NCBI RefSeq assembly: GCF_000698555.1
Contig: NZ_JFHE01000002.1
Location: 1 to 64,000, forward strand
Direction of reading: 5' to 3'
From: Caballeronia grimmiae
Lineage (GTDB): Bacteria > Pseudomonadota > Gammaproteobacteria > Burkholderiales > Burkholderiaceae
Length of the DNA: 64,000 bases
Part shown: positions 55,297-64,000 of the stretch, one piece after another
Layout of the letters: the number at the start of each line of letters is the position of its first letter
Numbering within the stretch: position 1 is the first letter of the stretch
Position numbers and translations under genes: made by a program
Notes under the pieces: generated by a model
What the model saw: the letters and a program-made list of their open reading frames with translations, nothing else
Database searches by the model: none
What the model was told of the DNA's origin: nothing

Positions 55297-56466
55297 ATGA
55301 AGGCGCTGATATGGCAGGGCAAGAAGGACATTCGATACGAAACCGTTCCGGACCCGGTGATCGAGCATCCGCGCGATGCGATCATCAAGGTGACGACGTG
55401 CGCGATCTGCGGCTCCGATCTGCACCTCTTCGACGGCTTCATGCCCGGCATGGAATCCGGCGACATCATGGGCCACGAGTTCATGGGCGAAGTCGTCGAA
55501 GTCGGCAGCGAGAACAGCGCGCTGAAGAAGGGCGACCGCATCGTCGTGCCGTTCACGATCACCTGCGGCGAGTGCGAGCAGTGCCGCCGCGGCAACTTCT
55601 CGGTGTGCGAGCGCAGCAATCGTAACAAGGATGTCGCCGACAAACTGTTTGGCCATACCACGGCGGGACTGTTCGGCTATACGCATCTGACGGGCGGCTA
55701 TCCGGGCGGGCAGGCGGAATACGTGCGCGTGCCGTTCGCGGACAAGACGCACGTGAAGATTCCCGATGGCCTCACTGACGAGCAAGTGCTGTTTCTCGGC
55801 GACATCTTTCCGACCGGCTGGCAGGCGGCGGTGCAATGCGACATCGAACCGACGGACACGGTGGCGATCTGGGGCGCAGGCCCCGTCGGCCAGATGGCGA
55901 TTCGCAGCGCCGTGCTGCTCGGCGCGAAGCAGGTGATCGCGATTGACTGGGTGCCGGAGCGGCTCGAGATGGCCCGTGCGGGCGGCGCCATCGTCATCAA
56001 TTTCAAGGAAGAGAGCGTGCTGGAACGCCTGCGCGATCTCACGCAGGGCAAGGGCCCGGAGAAGTGCATCGACGCCGTCGGGATGGAATCGCACGCGACG
56101 CGTTCCATCGACGCCATCTACGACCGTGCGAAGCAGGCCGTGATGCTCGAAACGGACCGCCCGCACGTGCTGCGCGAAATGATCTATGTGTGCCGGCCGG
56201 CGGGCACGCTGTCGGTGCCGGGCGTCTACGGCGGTCTCATCGACAAGATTCCGTTCGGCGCGTCGATGAACAAGGGGCTGACGTGGCGCATGGGGCAGAC
56301 GCACGTGAAGCGCTGGACCGACGATCTGCTGCACCGTATTCAGGAAGGACAGATCGATCCGTCGTTCGTGATTACGCATACGCTGCCGCTGTCCGAGGGC
56401 GCGGGCATGTACGAGACGTTCCGCGACAAGAAGGACGGCTGTATCAAGGTCGTGCTGAAGCCTTGA
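55297..56466 (+). CDS. Zinc-dependent alcohol dehydrogenase, formaldehyde-dehydrogenase-like subgroup
   Basis: 389 residues of the medium-chain superfamily. Catalytic zinc: Cys in [11 protein letters not shown] and His/Glu in [11 protein letters not shown]; structural zinc loop [15 protein letters not shown]. Rossmann motif [11 protein letters not shown]. The extended C-terminal region and overall length resemble glutathione-independent formaldehyde or threonine-type dehydrogenases. AGGAGG lies 7 nt before the ATG at 55297. Alone in its transcript; substrate unknown. Confidence 0.9.
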   Translation: MKALIWQGKKDIRYETVPDPVIEHPRDAIIKVTTCAICGSDLHLFDGFMPGMESGDIMGHEFMGEVVEVGSENSALKKGDRIVVPFTITCGECEQCRRGNFSVCERSNRNKDVADKLFGHTTAGLFGYTHLTGGYPGGQAEYVRVPFADKTHVKIPDGLTDEQVLFLGDIFPTGWQAAVQCDIEPTDTVAIWGAGPVGQMAIRSAVLLGAKQVIAIDWVPERLEMARAGGAIVINFKEESVLERLRDLTQGKGPEKCIDAVGMESHATRSIDAIYDRAKQAVMLETDRPHVLREMIYVCRPAGTLSVPGVYGGLIDKIPFGASMNKGLTWRMGQTHVKRWTDDLLHRIQEGQIDPSFVITHTLPLSEGAGMYETFRDKKDGCIKVVLKP

Positions 56467-56775
56467 TGGTGATCGAGCCCGCGCGTCGTCCGGCGTGCGG
56501 GTGATTCGGTTTTCATGCGTGTCGTGCTCGCCGGTCGATCGATGCCTCGACGCTCATACAGTCTCTTCCCCAGCTTTCTATCGCTAAGGGCCGGTCCTGC
56601 TTGACCGGCCACTTCCGTCGTGGTCTCCTTCCTTCATGCCGCCCGAGGCCGACGCGACCCTGGCCGCCTGCTACCGACGCAATGAGCCGATGAATCGATA
56701 TCGGCAATCCGCTTCAACAGTCCTGAATCAAGAGCCTGAATAGCTTTCGCCGCCGACGCGCGGTAAGGAGCGCAA
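56467..56775. other. Intergenic region before the glycosyltransferase
   Basis: 309 bp without a gene I can support. A weak dyad (GACCGGCCAC area, around 56.59 kb) may form part of a terminator for the dehydrogenase, but no T-run is clear. Confidence 0.35.
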
Positions 56776-58416
56776 ATGGCCAGGATTCTCTGGATGTCGG
56801 ATGCACCCGACCGCCCCAGCGGCTTTGGACTCGTCACACGTGAGCTTTGCGCTTGCCTGCAAAGGCGCGGGCACGCGGTCACCGTATTGGGCTGGTGGAC
56901 CGAAGGCGCCCGGCCGCCAACGGACGATCTCAACGTGATCGCCTGTCCGGTCAGTCCTGAAAGCTGCATCGAAGAATTGCGTCAGGCCATTCAGTCATTC
57001 CAGCCTAATGTGCTCGTTACACTCGGCGATGTGCCTTGGGTCTATTACCTCGCACAGCAATCCGTTCGGAATATGCTCGATGCGAGCGGGATAAGCTGGA
57101 TCATCTACTATCCTGTCGACGGCACATTGCCGGATGGTTCGCTGCCCGACGCGTGGGTTGGCATTCTGGCGCAGGCGGATGAGCGCATTTCGATGAGCAT
57201 GTTCGGCGTCGAATCGTCTGCGCGTTCAGGGATCGCCGCAGAGTTCGTGCCGCATGGCTGCGATGAGCATCTGTTCCGCCCGCCGCCGGACAAGCACGCT
57301 GCCAAGCGGCGCTTTGATCTCGATGAAAAGTTCGTCATCCTATCCGATGCGCGTAACCATCGGCGCAAGTTGCTGCCGAGACTGCTCAATATCGTAAAGG
57401 CTTTCGCTTCGGGAAAGGACGATGTCGCGCTGCTGCTCAACACGAACATCGTCGCCGATGCCGAGCATGGCGCGTACCTCTACGACCTCCACACAGACAT
57501 CGACATTCTCGGTCTTCGCGACATAGTCAAACTGGCGAATACGCACAGTTGCAAGGCGTTGACGATGGAGGAAGTGTCCGGCCTGTATCAGGCTTCCGAC
57601 GTCCATTTGCTCTGTTCGTGGGGAGAAGGCTTCGGCCTGCCGACGCCTCAGGCGGCCGCAGCGGGCGTGCCAACCGTTGCAGGCGGCTTCAGCGCGACAG
57701 AAGAACTGGTGCAGCGTTGCGGAATCATCGTCGGGGATGAGGGAACCGTTGTCGATGAGTTCGGCATCGTCCGCCATTTCATCGACAGGGAGTCGGCGGT
57801 GCGGGCGTTGGAGTCGTTGTATTCCGATGAGACGTTCCGTAGCGATTTGAGCGCGAAAAGCGTGGCGTTCGCGGGCGCGCTCACGTGGGAGGCAGTTGCC
57901 ATGAAGCTCGAGTCCATCGTCGAGTCGTGCGGGCGCAGGACCGGTTCGAATGCGCCACAGCAGTGGGCGTTGAGTCATGTCGCCAGACCCACGGGCCACG
58001 ACGCGACGTTTCTCCCGACACCCACGATCACCGTTCCGGTGCGGCATGCAGTCCGTACGCCGCGCGCGGCCCCGATAGTCGTAACGTCGAGCGCCTTCAG
58101 CCGAGAACTGGCCCCGCTCGCTCGCCTCTTTCCGGGGCTGCTTATCGAGGACTGCGCGCCTGACGATGACCTTGCGTCGCTACTGGACTCGAACGCAGTG
58201 GTGCTCGTCGTGGACCCGGAAGGGCAACTCGAAGTCGGCGCTGATTTGCTGTGTGCGCTCGCTCGCGTCAGTTTCATCGGCCCTAGTCCTTACTGGACGC
58301 AACTAAACGGCGATACCCTCCTGCTTCAAGCGCGTCTCGTGCTGACGGATCATCCCTTCGCGGCGGCACGCTGGAATCACGCGCACCAATTGGCGCAAGC
58401 GCGACAGAGCGTGTAA
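56776..58416 (+). CDS. Glycosyltransferase, GT4-like, with an extra C-terminal domain
   Basis: 546 residues. Residues ~1-370 have the GT-B fold: N-terminal WMSDAPDRPSGFGLVTRELC and the donor-site loop WGEGFGLPTPQAAAAGVPTV near residue 284. In the EX7E motif the second Glu is replaced by Gln (EX7Q), which is uncommon. Residues ~420-546 form a separate alpha/beta segment (AFSRELAPLARLFPGLLIED; SNAVVLVVDPEGQLEV) I do not recognise. AAGGAG lies 8 nt before the ATG. First of a three-gene group with a membrane protein and a debranching-like enzyme. Confidence 0.85.
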   Translation: MARILWMSDAPDRPSGFGLVTRELCACLQRRGHAVTVLGWWTEGARPPTDDLNVIACPVSPESCIEELRQAIQSFQPNVLVTLGDVPWVYYLAQQSVRNMLDASGISWIIYYPVDGTLPDGSLPDAWVGILAQADERISMSMFGVESSARSGIAAEFVPHGCDEHLFRPPPDKHAAKRRFDLDEKFVILSDARNHRRKLLPRLLNIVKAFASGKDDVALLLNTNIVADAEHGAYLYDLHTDIDILGLRDIVKLANTHSCKALTMEEVSGLYQASDVHLLCSWGEGFGLPTPQAAAAGVPTVAGGFSATEELVQRCGIIVGDEGTVVDEFGIVRHFIDRESAVRALESLYSDETFRSDLSAKSVAFAGALTWEAVAMKLESIVESCGRRTGSNAPQQWALSHVARPTGHDATFLPTPTITVPVRHAVRTPRAAPIVVTSSAFSRELAPLARLFPGLLIEDCAPDDDLASLLDSNAVVLVVDPEGQLEVGADLLCALARVSFIGPSPYWTQLNGDTLLLQARLVLTDHPFAAARWNHAHQLAQARQSV

Positions 58417-58468
58417 TCTGGCTGAGTCGAGCGCAGGGCCTTGTCACCGCCTCAACCGGGAGCGTCGG

Positions 58469-59269
58469 ATGGAAGGAGCCTTGAAGGAAGTGGGCAACCT
58501 CGCCGGAATGATCGGCAGCCGCGCACGACTTCTTATCCTCGGCGTGCTGACGCCCGGCTTCCTCCTGCTCTGCGAGGCATTGGCTGTCGTCTTCTGGACC
58601 GACATCAGCCAGCAAGGCGCGCTCATCGCGTGGCTCACGAAGAATTTCGGGTCGCAATCCTTTGCCCTGGCCCTGCTCGTGATGCTGGTGCTGGCCGTCT
58701 CGTACGTGCTCGGCTATATCTCGCGTGAAACCACCTTCGCCCTGAGCACGGCATGGCTTAGGCATGGCTGGCCTCCGGCTCGTTATGTCAGCAAGATGCT
58801 CGAACAGATGCGCTTCATCTATGGAAGCGACAAAGTGGATAGCGTGATCGGCCAATACAAGGTTTTCGAACTGGCGAATCACGAAGCGGACTATAAGGAG
58901 CACGGCCTCATTCGCCCTCCGGAGTTCTATGTGCGCGAGTATTGCAAGCTTTGGCTTCGCACGAAGGTTCCGGCGCTGTCCACCGATCACATGGAAGCGG
59001 AAATCAATCTCGTGGTCGGATTCATCGCCCCGGTTCTTTTCGTGGCGCCGTGCGTCGTTGCAAGACACGGGCAGATCGGACCCTACTGGACTGCGGCGAC
59101 GGCGGTAATCGCCTTGCTGTTCGCAGTAAGGCTGTTCTACACTATCAACGGAGTTCGGGGCCAGGAGACGGAAGAGGCCATCATCAACTTCCTTTACGCT
59201 CACTGGGAAGGTCTTGCTGACAAGCCCAAGCCCAGCATGAGAGTCTGCAAAGCCGCGTTGCCGCGATAG
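58469..59269 (+). CDS. Integral membrane protein of unknown function
   Basis: 266 residues with four hydrophobic segments: LLILGVLTPGFLLLCEALAV, FALALLVMLVLAVSYVLGYI, INLVVGFIAPVLFVAPCVV and ATAVIALLFAVRLFYTI. A cytoplasmic loop of ~110 residues lies between the second and third. The ATG at 58469 has GGAG some 13 nt upstream and the start may be later. It follows the glycosyltransferase by 52 bp. Confidence 0.68.
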   Translation: MEGALKEVGNLAGMIGSRARLLILGVLTPGFLLLCEALAVVFWTDISQQGALIAWLTKNFGSQSFALALLVMLVLAVSYVLGYISRETTFALSTAWLRHGWPPARYVSKMLEQMRFIYGSDKVDSVIGQYKVFELANHEADYKEHGLIRPPEFYVREYCKLWLRTKVPALSTDHMEAEINLVVGFIAPVLFVAPCVVARHGQIGPYWTAATAVIALLFAVRLFYTINGVRGQETEEAIINFLYAHWEGLADKPKPSMRVCKAALPR

Positions 59270-59395
59270 TTCGCAACGCACACGCAATCACGTGGTCAGA
59301 CCGATGCATTGCCGTGGCCTAGACAAAAAGTGTTATAGGTATCCATCGCCGGGCGTCTCCCTCGACCATTTCAATCTGCGATAGAGGGCGCGCCA

Positions 59396-61747
59396 GTGGC
59401 GAAGTTCCAGATACCCGTTTTGCGAACGCGCTGGCGTTCCCGCAATCTTCATCGATGGTCGCCGCCATCGCGCTGGGCCATCTCCCGGCGCGGCGCAGGG
59501 TCGCCGCCCGCGAGAACCGCGGGCCTACGCACTCCCGATCTCGATGACACCGTCGGCATCCCGCGCCTGAGCCCGGATTCGGCTGGCGAGCCCGCGCTTC
59601 CCGCGTGGGATATATTCGGAAAACTAAGCAATGCGGGCGACGACCAGCCAGATCCGCAACGCGCCGTCTCGACATCGTTCATCAGTCGCGCGGGTGCGTC
59701 GGCGCTCGTCGTCATTTCCAACGATGGCGACATCGACAGTGCAAGGAACGGCGAAACGGGATTCTATGTCGACGACATGCGGATCGTGTCGCTGTTTCGC
59801 TTCCGGCTCAATGGCGCGCTTTGCAGGCTGCAAAGCTCCGACACCGACTCGACGCTGTCGTACTTCGCTTTCACGTATTGCTCGGCGGCTCACGATCATA
59901 TCGGTTTGACCGTCACTTATACGTTCGGAGAATCCGATCTGTGGATCAGCATGGAGACGACGAATAGCGGAAGCGGAATCGAAGACATATCCATAGATGT
60001 CGATTTCGCAGCCGACTTCTTCGATACCTTCTACGTCAGGTTCCCGCCGAAAGGCCCGCGAGGCACGCTCCATCCCGCGAAGCTCGCAACGTCCGGACAG
60101 AGCGTGGAGTACGACACCCTGGACGGGCGGCGCTTACGCAGCGCAATCGAAGCATCGGAGCATCCGGTCGGCTCGCAAGCCGGAACGATGCGCTTTGCCA
60201 GAAGCCTGCAATCTGGCGAAACGTGGAAACTGGTCTTCCAGGCTGGAGCACAGGCATCGACCGTGGACGTGGAATCCTGGACGAAGGCCTGGGACGTCCT
60301 CAAACACAGCAGGCTTGCGGCGTTCGCTGGCGGCTGCAACGTCCGCTCCACGAATGCTGACGTGAACAGCTGGCTCACGCGGGCGGAAGCCGACCTGTCG
60401 ATCATGACCGTCACGCTGGACACTGGGCCTTATCCTGTCGCCGGATTGCCCTGGTTTGCGGTGCCCTTTGGACGTGACGGCCTCATCACCGGGTTGCAGA
60501 CACTGGAGTTCAGCCCGCAAATCATGAAGGGCGTCTTGCTCCATCATGCGAAGTATCAGGCCACGGAGATAGACACCTTCCGGCAGGCGTGGCCCGGCAA
60601 GACCATGCATGAAAGGCGTCTGGGCGAGACATCGAGAGCGAGGCTCAATCCGTTTTACTGCTATTACGGCAGCGTGGACACGACGATACTTTTCGTCATC
60701 TGCGTTCATGCCTATTGGGTGCGCTCCGGCGATGATGCTCTGCTGCGCAGCCTGTGGCCTCAGGTCGATCTCGCATTGCAGTGGATGAGCGACTACGGCG
60801 ATCAGGACGGCGACGGTTTCATCGAATACGCAGCCGATCCGGGCCAGGGTCTCGCGAATCAGGGCTGGAAGGATTCGTGGGACGCCATCATGCACGAAGA
60901 CGGTACGTTCCCTCGCGGGCCCATCGCTTTGTGCGAGGTGCAGGGCTACGCATATTCGGCCTGGCGCGCCGGAAGCGAGATGGCAACCGCACTGGGCTTT
61001 CAGAAACGTGCCGAGTTCTGCGGTTCCGCGGCGGAAGTGATTCTCGCGCGCTTCGACGCGTCGTTCTGGCAGGAAGACAAGGGTTACTACGCGCTGGCGC
61101 TGGACGGCGACAAGAACCCATGCCGCGTACGCGCTTCGAATATGGTCCATCTGCCGTGGTGCGAGGTCGTTCCCGCGCACCGGGCGGCGTCGATCCTGGC
61201 TGATGCGCTCAGCGCGCCGCTGTTCTCCGGGTGGGGCATTCGCACGTTGGCGGAGGGCGAAGCGCGCTATAAGCCCGACTTGTACCATCGCGGTCCTTGC
61301 TGGCCGCACGAAATGGCGATCGCTGCGTGGAGCGCAAGCAACGTGAGGTCTGCGGGAGCCGTCGAGAGCATTCTTTCCGCGACGCTCGAGACCGCGAAAG
61401 CGTTCAACTATCGCCTTCCCGAACTGTTTTGCGGATACGAACGCGAGGCCGGTGTTGCACCGGTCGAATACAAGTCGGCGAATCTGATTCAGGCCTGGAC
61501 GGCCGGCATTCCTTTTTCGCTGATTCAATCGGCGCTGGGCATCGTCGTCGATGGACGGACGTCGCACGTGACGATCAACCCCTTGGGCTTGCCGCCCGAG
61601 TGGGGCGACGTCACCGTCGAGAATGTTCAGGTCGGGGCAGGGTCGTTCAGCGTGAAAGTTTCGCGAGAGGCGTCCGGCAAGCACTCGGTGAAGATCGTTC
61701 GCAGTGAAGGCGCGACCTTTACCATCGCCGATAACGCACGCGAGTGA
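59396..61747 (+). CDS. Glycogen debranching enzyme-like glycosidase
   Basis: 783 residues. After an N-terminal stretch that looks non-homologous (first ~95 residues, start uncertain, GTG at 59396), residues ~95-300 form the glycogen-debranching N-terminal beta domain (RAGASALVVISNDGDIDSAR). Residues ~310-770 are an (alpha/alpha)6 barrel with GLPWFAVPFGRDGLITGLQT, NQGWKDSWDAIMHEDGT and FCGYEREAG, the conserved acidic sites of the family. Acts on an alpha-glucan or related oligosaccharide. A relation to a surface glycan or trehalose/glycogen pathway with the preceding glycosyltransferase is inference. Confidence 0.87.
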   Translation: MAKFQIPVLRTRWRSRNLHRWSPPSRWAISRRGAGSPPARTAGLRTPDLDDTVGIPRLSPDSAGEPALPAWDIFGKLSNAGDDQPDPQRAVSTSFISRAGASALVVISNDGDIDSARNGETGFYVDDMRIVSLFRFRLNGALCRLQSSDTDSTLSYFAFTYCSAAHDHIGLTVTYTFGESDLWISMETTNSGSGIEDISIDVDFAADFFDTFYVRFPPKGPRGTLHPAKLATSGQSVEYDTLDGRRLRSAIEASEHPVGSQAGTMRFARSLQSGETWKLVFQAGAQASTVDVESWTKAWDVLKHSRLAAFAGGCNVRSTNADVNSWLTRAEADLSIMTVTLDTGPYPVAGLPWFAVPFGRDGLITGLQTLEFSPQIMKGVLLHHAKYQATEIDTFRQAWPGKTMHERRLGETSRARLNPFYCYYGSVDTTILFVICVHAYWVRSGDDALLRSLWPQVDLALQWMSDYGDQDGDGFIEYAADPGQGLANQGWKDSWDAIMHEDGTFPRGPIALCEVQGYAYSAWRAGSEMATALGFQKRAEFCGSAAEVILARFDASFWQEDKGYYALALDGDKNPCRVRASNMVHLPWCEVVPAHRAASILADALSAPLFSGWGIRTLAEGEARYKPDLYHRGPCWPHEMAIAAWSASNVRSAGAVESILSATLETAKAFNYRLPELFCGYEREAGVAPVEYKSANLIQAWTAGIPFSLIQSALGIVVDGRTSHVTINPLGLPPEWGDVTVENVQVGAGSFSVKVSREASGKHSVKIVRSEGATFTIADNARE

Positions 61748-61775
61748 GCCTAAAAATTACGGATGACTGATTAGT

Positions 61776-62144
61776 CTATCGCGAGGGCCGACCCCGCTGC
61801 GTCAGCTCGATCACACATGCACTGAATATGCGCTGCACCACGGCGCTGTCGTAGTCGAGTTCGTCGGCCTCAATCATCTGCTCGATGGCGCCGCGGCCCG
61901 CGTCGGTATCGAGCATCGGACGAAAGCGCGCTGCGAGCGCCTGCGCCTTCACCGATAGTTTCGCGGTCTCGATCCAGTCGGCGGCGCGCTGATGCCGTTC
62001 CAGCCAGCGATGCGCCGCCCGCACCTGAAACGACGGATCGGGCCACGCGCCTTCGAGGTAATACGCGCCGAGAAAGCCGCATGTGAGCCAGCACAGGAGA
62101 TGCACCCGATCGTCGGGGCCGAGCGGATAGCGGACTTGACTCAT
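61776..62144 (-). CDS. Small protein of unknown function
   Basis: 122 residues from the ATG at 62144 (MSQVRYPLGPDDRVHLLCWL). One moderately hydrophobic segment near the N-terminus (VHLLCWLTCGFLGAYYL) may be a membrane span; the remainder is helical and soluble. No family recognised. 74 bp downstream of the flavin oxidoreductase gene on the same strand, so co-transcription is possible. Confidence 0.6.
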   Translation of the reverse strand: MSQVRYPLGPDDRVHLLCWLTCGFLGAYYLEGAWPDPSFQVRAAHRWLERHQRAADWIETAKLSVKAQALAARFRPMLDTDAGRGAIEQMIEADELDYDSAVVQRIFSACVIELTQRGRPSR

Positions 62145-62218
62145 GATGGCGACAGCTTCGAACTTCCACGCGCGACGCTTTGAAGATAGCACGCCGCAGC
62201 GCCGGCGCGTGCCGCGTG

Positions 62219-63328
62219 TCAGTCCTCGTCGAACAAATCCCGATACTTGTGAGGCTGCGAGCGCAAATACTGCTTCGGCGCCCGCACGTGCGCGCCGAGC
62301 TCCGCCGCCGCGTGCCACGGCCAACGCGGGTCGTAGAGCGCGGTGCGGGCCAGCGCAATCATGTCGGCGTCGCCCGTGCCGATGATTCCCTCCGCCTGCT
62401 CGATGCCCGTTATCAGCCCGACCGCCACGACCGGCATTTTCACCGCCGCCTTGACCGCTCGCGCAAGCGGCACCTGATAGCTCGGACCGACAGGAATCTG
62501 CTGCGCGGGATCGAGTCCGCCGCTCGACACGTGGATCGCATCGCAGCCGCGCGCGTCCAGCGCCCGCGCGAACGCAATTGTCTGCTCGATGTCCCATCCG
62601 CCATCGACCCAGTCCGTGCCGGATACGCGAATCGTCACCGGGCGATCGTCGGGGAACGCGGCGCGCACGGCATCGAAAATTTCGAGCGGAAAACGCATAC
62701 GGTTCTCGAGCGAGCCGCCGTATTCGTCGTCGCGCCGGTTGGAAAGCGGCGACAAGAACTGATGCAGCAGGTAGCCATGCGCCGCGTGAATCTGAATCAG
62801 GTCGATGCCGAGCCGGGCGGCGCGCGCAGTGGACGCGGCGAACGCATCGCGGATGCGTGCAAGCCCCGCGCGATCGAGTTCGACGGGCGGCGTTTCGCTG
62901 GCTTCGTACGGCACGGACGACGGCGCTTCGGTCTGCCAGCCGTGCGGATCATCTGGCGGAAGCTGCGCTCCGCCTTCCCACGGCACTTCCGTCGAGGCCT
63001 TGCGCCCCGCGTGACCCAGCTGGATCGCGATCGGCATGTCGGACCAGCGGCGAATGCCTTTCAGCGTCCGGTCGATGGCGGCTTCCGTTTCGTCGTTCCA
63101 TAAGCCGACGTCCGCCCAGGTGATGCGGCCTTCCGGCAGCACGGCCGTCGCTTCGATCGTGAGCAGCGCCGCGCCCGACATGGCCAGCTGCCCGAGATGA
63201 ATCAGATGCCACTCGGTCATGCAGCCGTCGTCGGCGGAGTACTGACACATCGGCGCAATGACGATGCGGTTCGCCAGTTCCAGGCTGCGAACGCGCGCCG
63301 GTGTAAAGAGTGCGGGTGGTTGTGCCAT
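62219..63328 (-). CDS. NADH:flavin oxidoreductase of the Old Yellow Enzyme family (YqjM-like)
   Basis: 369 residues, FMN-dependent TIM barrel. The thermophilic-like/YqjM subgroup is shown by APMCQYSADDGCMTEWHL near residue 25, with the active-site Cys in MCQYS and a Tyr two residues on. The catalytic His pair lies in QIHAAHGYLLHQFLSPLSN and the FMN phosphate site near the C-terminus. Reduces activated alkenes; physiological substrate unknown. The ATG at 63328 has GGAGAA 4 nt upstream. Confidence 0.93.
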   Translation of the reverse strand: MAQPPALFTPARVRSLELANRIVIAPMCQYSADDGCMTEWHLIHLGQLAMSGAALLTIEATAVLPEGRITWADVGLWNDETEAAIDRTLKGIRRWSDMPIAIQLGHAGRKASTEVPWEGGAQLPPDDPHGWQTEAPSSVPYEASETPPVELDRAGLARIRDAFAASTARAARLGIDLIQIHAAHGYLLHQFLSPLSNRRDDEYGGSLENRMRFPLEIFDAVRAAFPDDRPVTIRVSGTDWVDGGWDIEQTIAFARALDARGCDAIHVSSGGLDPAQQIPVGPSYQVPLARAVKAAVKMPVVAVGLITGIEQAEGIIGTGDADMIALARTALYDPRWPWHAAAELGAHVRAPKQYLRSQPHKYRDLFDED

Positions 63329-63412
63329 GTGATTCTCCGGTTCGTTGCAGCGTCGCCAGCAAGACGACGCCGTTGCGTGAACGGCAGCAATCGCTATTCC
63401 GGCGCGTGAAGC

Positions 63413-63448
63413 AAAAAGGCCGCTTCGTACGAATACGGAGCGGCCTTT
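63413..63448 (-). terminator. Rho-independent terminator of the minus-strand porin
   Basis: On the minus strand AAAGGCCGCT...AGCGGCCTTT is followed by further T residues, 20 bp after the porin stop codon. Confidence 0.85.
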
Positions 63449-63467
63449 AGCGTCACGGCGCACTACG

Positions 63468-64000
63468 TCAGAACGCGTGCCTCAGCGCCACGCGCGCGAC
63501 GAACTGCTCCGAATTCGACGACACGCCTTGCGCGCCCGGAATGTACGCATGATCGAGTACCGAGTCCGTCGACGATCCCGCGATCTTCTGATACACGCCC
63601 TGCACATACACGTCCGTGCGCTTCGACAGCAGATAGTCGGCCATCACGCCCGCCGAGTGAATCTTCGGCTTCACCTTGCCGGCGGTGGAATCGTAGGTTT
63701 CCATCGAATAGACGTACTGTGCGCCGACAAACAGCGCGGGGCTGAACTGGTACTTGCCGTTCACTTCGAAGTTCTGATAGCGCAAATTTCGCAGCGTATT
63801 GCCTTCGGCGGCGAGCGATCCGCCGATATAGCCGTTCGTCACGGGGTCGCGATAACTCGCGTTCGTGTACGCGAATCCCGCCGTAGCCGCGCCGAACGTG
63901 TAGTTGATGCCCGCGCCGAACACCTGCATGCGCGTCGCGACGAAGCTCGCGTCGTTGGCCGCGATTGCGCCGTTATCGGTCAGGCCGGGATCGTTCGCAT
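63468..64000 (-). CDS. Gram-negative porin, 3' part only (cut by the window edge)
   Basis: C-terminal ~177 codons of a second porin; the frame stays open to position 64000. Strand-like segments FGAGINYTFGAATAGFAYTN, FEVNGKYQFSPALFVGAQYV and RTDVYVQGVYQKIAG, and the end VARVALRHAF with terminal Phe, identify it. Paralogue of the porin at 50288. Confidence 0.92.
   Translation of the reverse strand, partial: ANDPGLTDNGAIAANDASFVATRMQVFGAGINYTFGAATAGFAYTNASYRDPVTNGYIGGSLAAEGNTLRNLRYQNFEVNGKYQFSPALFVGAQYVYSMETYDSTAGKVKPKIHSAGVMADYLLSKRTDVYVQGVYQKIAGSSTDSVLDHAYIPGAQGVSSNSEQFVARVALRHAF

Overview
The window comes from a high-GC betaproteobacterium of the Burkholderia/Paraburkholderia/Caballeronia group. 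The reasons are the codon use, the Gram-negative porins with AQSSVTLYG-type N-termini, the nu-class glutathione transferases, and the order tyrosine recombinase - parA - parB - rep - rpoD, which is the arrangement at the origin of a secondary chromosome or chromid in these bacteria. I see no tRNA, rRNA or CRISPR array.

Layout: 1-844 holds no gene I can support. 845-4640 carries a self-sufficient cytochrome P450 (heme, flavin and 2Fe-2S domains in one chain) and an Nramp/MntH metal transporter, both on the minus strand. 4818-12930 is the replication and partition core plus a housekeeping sigma factor. 13004-16251 has small secreted proteins, a glutathione transferase and a short-chain dehydrogenase. 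16473-24644 is an acetoin catabolism locus: a sigma-54 activator (AcoR type), a matching -24/-12 promoter, acoX-acoA-acoB-acoC, then a lipoate ligase-like gene and a membrane protein. 24652-30906 holds two small envelope proteins, a NudK-type Nudix hydrolase, modABC (molybdate uptake), an enoyl-CoA hydratase, a second glutathione transferase and a small membrane ORF.

About 31.05-40.5 kb is an integrated mobile element of lower GC. It has an integrase at its left end, a divergent phage-type regulator, a predicted C4-like structured RNA, two orphan type VI secretion Hcp genes of different subfamilies each followed by a DUF3592-like membrane protein, several unknown genes (two with frame problems), a 48-residue secreted peptide, and a truncated AEP-type primase ending in a recombination scar. 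This is the most novel part of the window.

40.66-64.0 kb returns to ordinary host sequence: a PQQ-type sugar dehydrogenase with its cytochrome c, a polysaccharide pyruvyl transferase-like gene, a bacterial SET-domain protein, cupin and metallo-beta-lactamase-fold proteins, a RecQ helicase, CsbD, a porin, a bacteriophytochrome kinase, a manganese catalase, a zinc alcohol dehydrogenase, a glycosyltransferase / membrane protein / glycogen-debranching-like cluster, an Old Yellow Enzyme and a second porin cut by the window edge.

A dispersed ~100-bp intergenic repeat with DnaA-box-like motifs (two copies beside rpoD, one next to the mobile element) and several perfect inverted repeats around the partition genes are the main non-coding signals.
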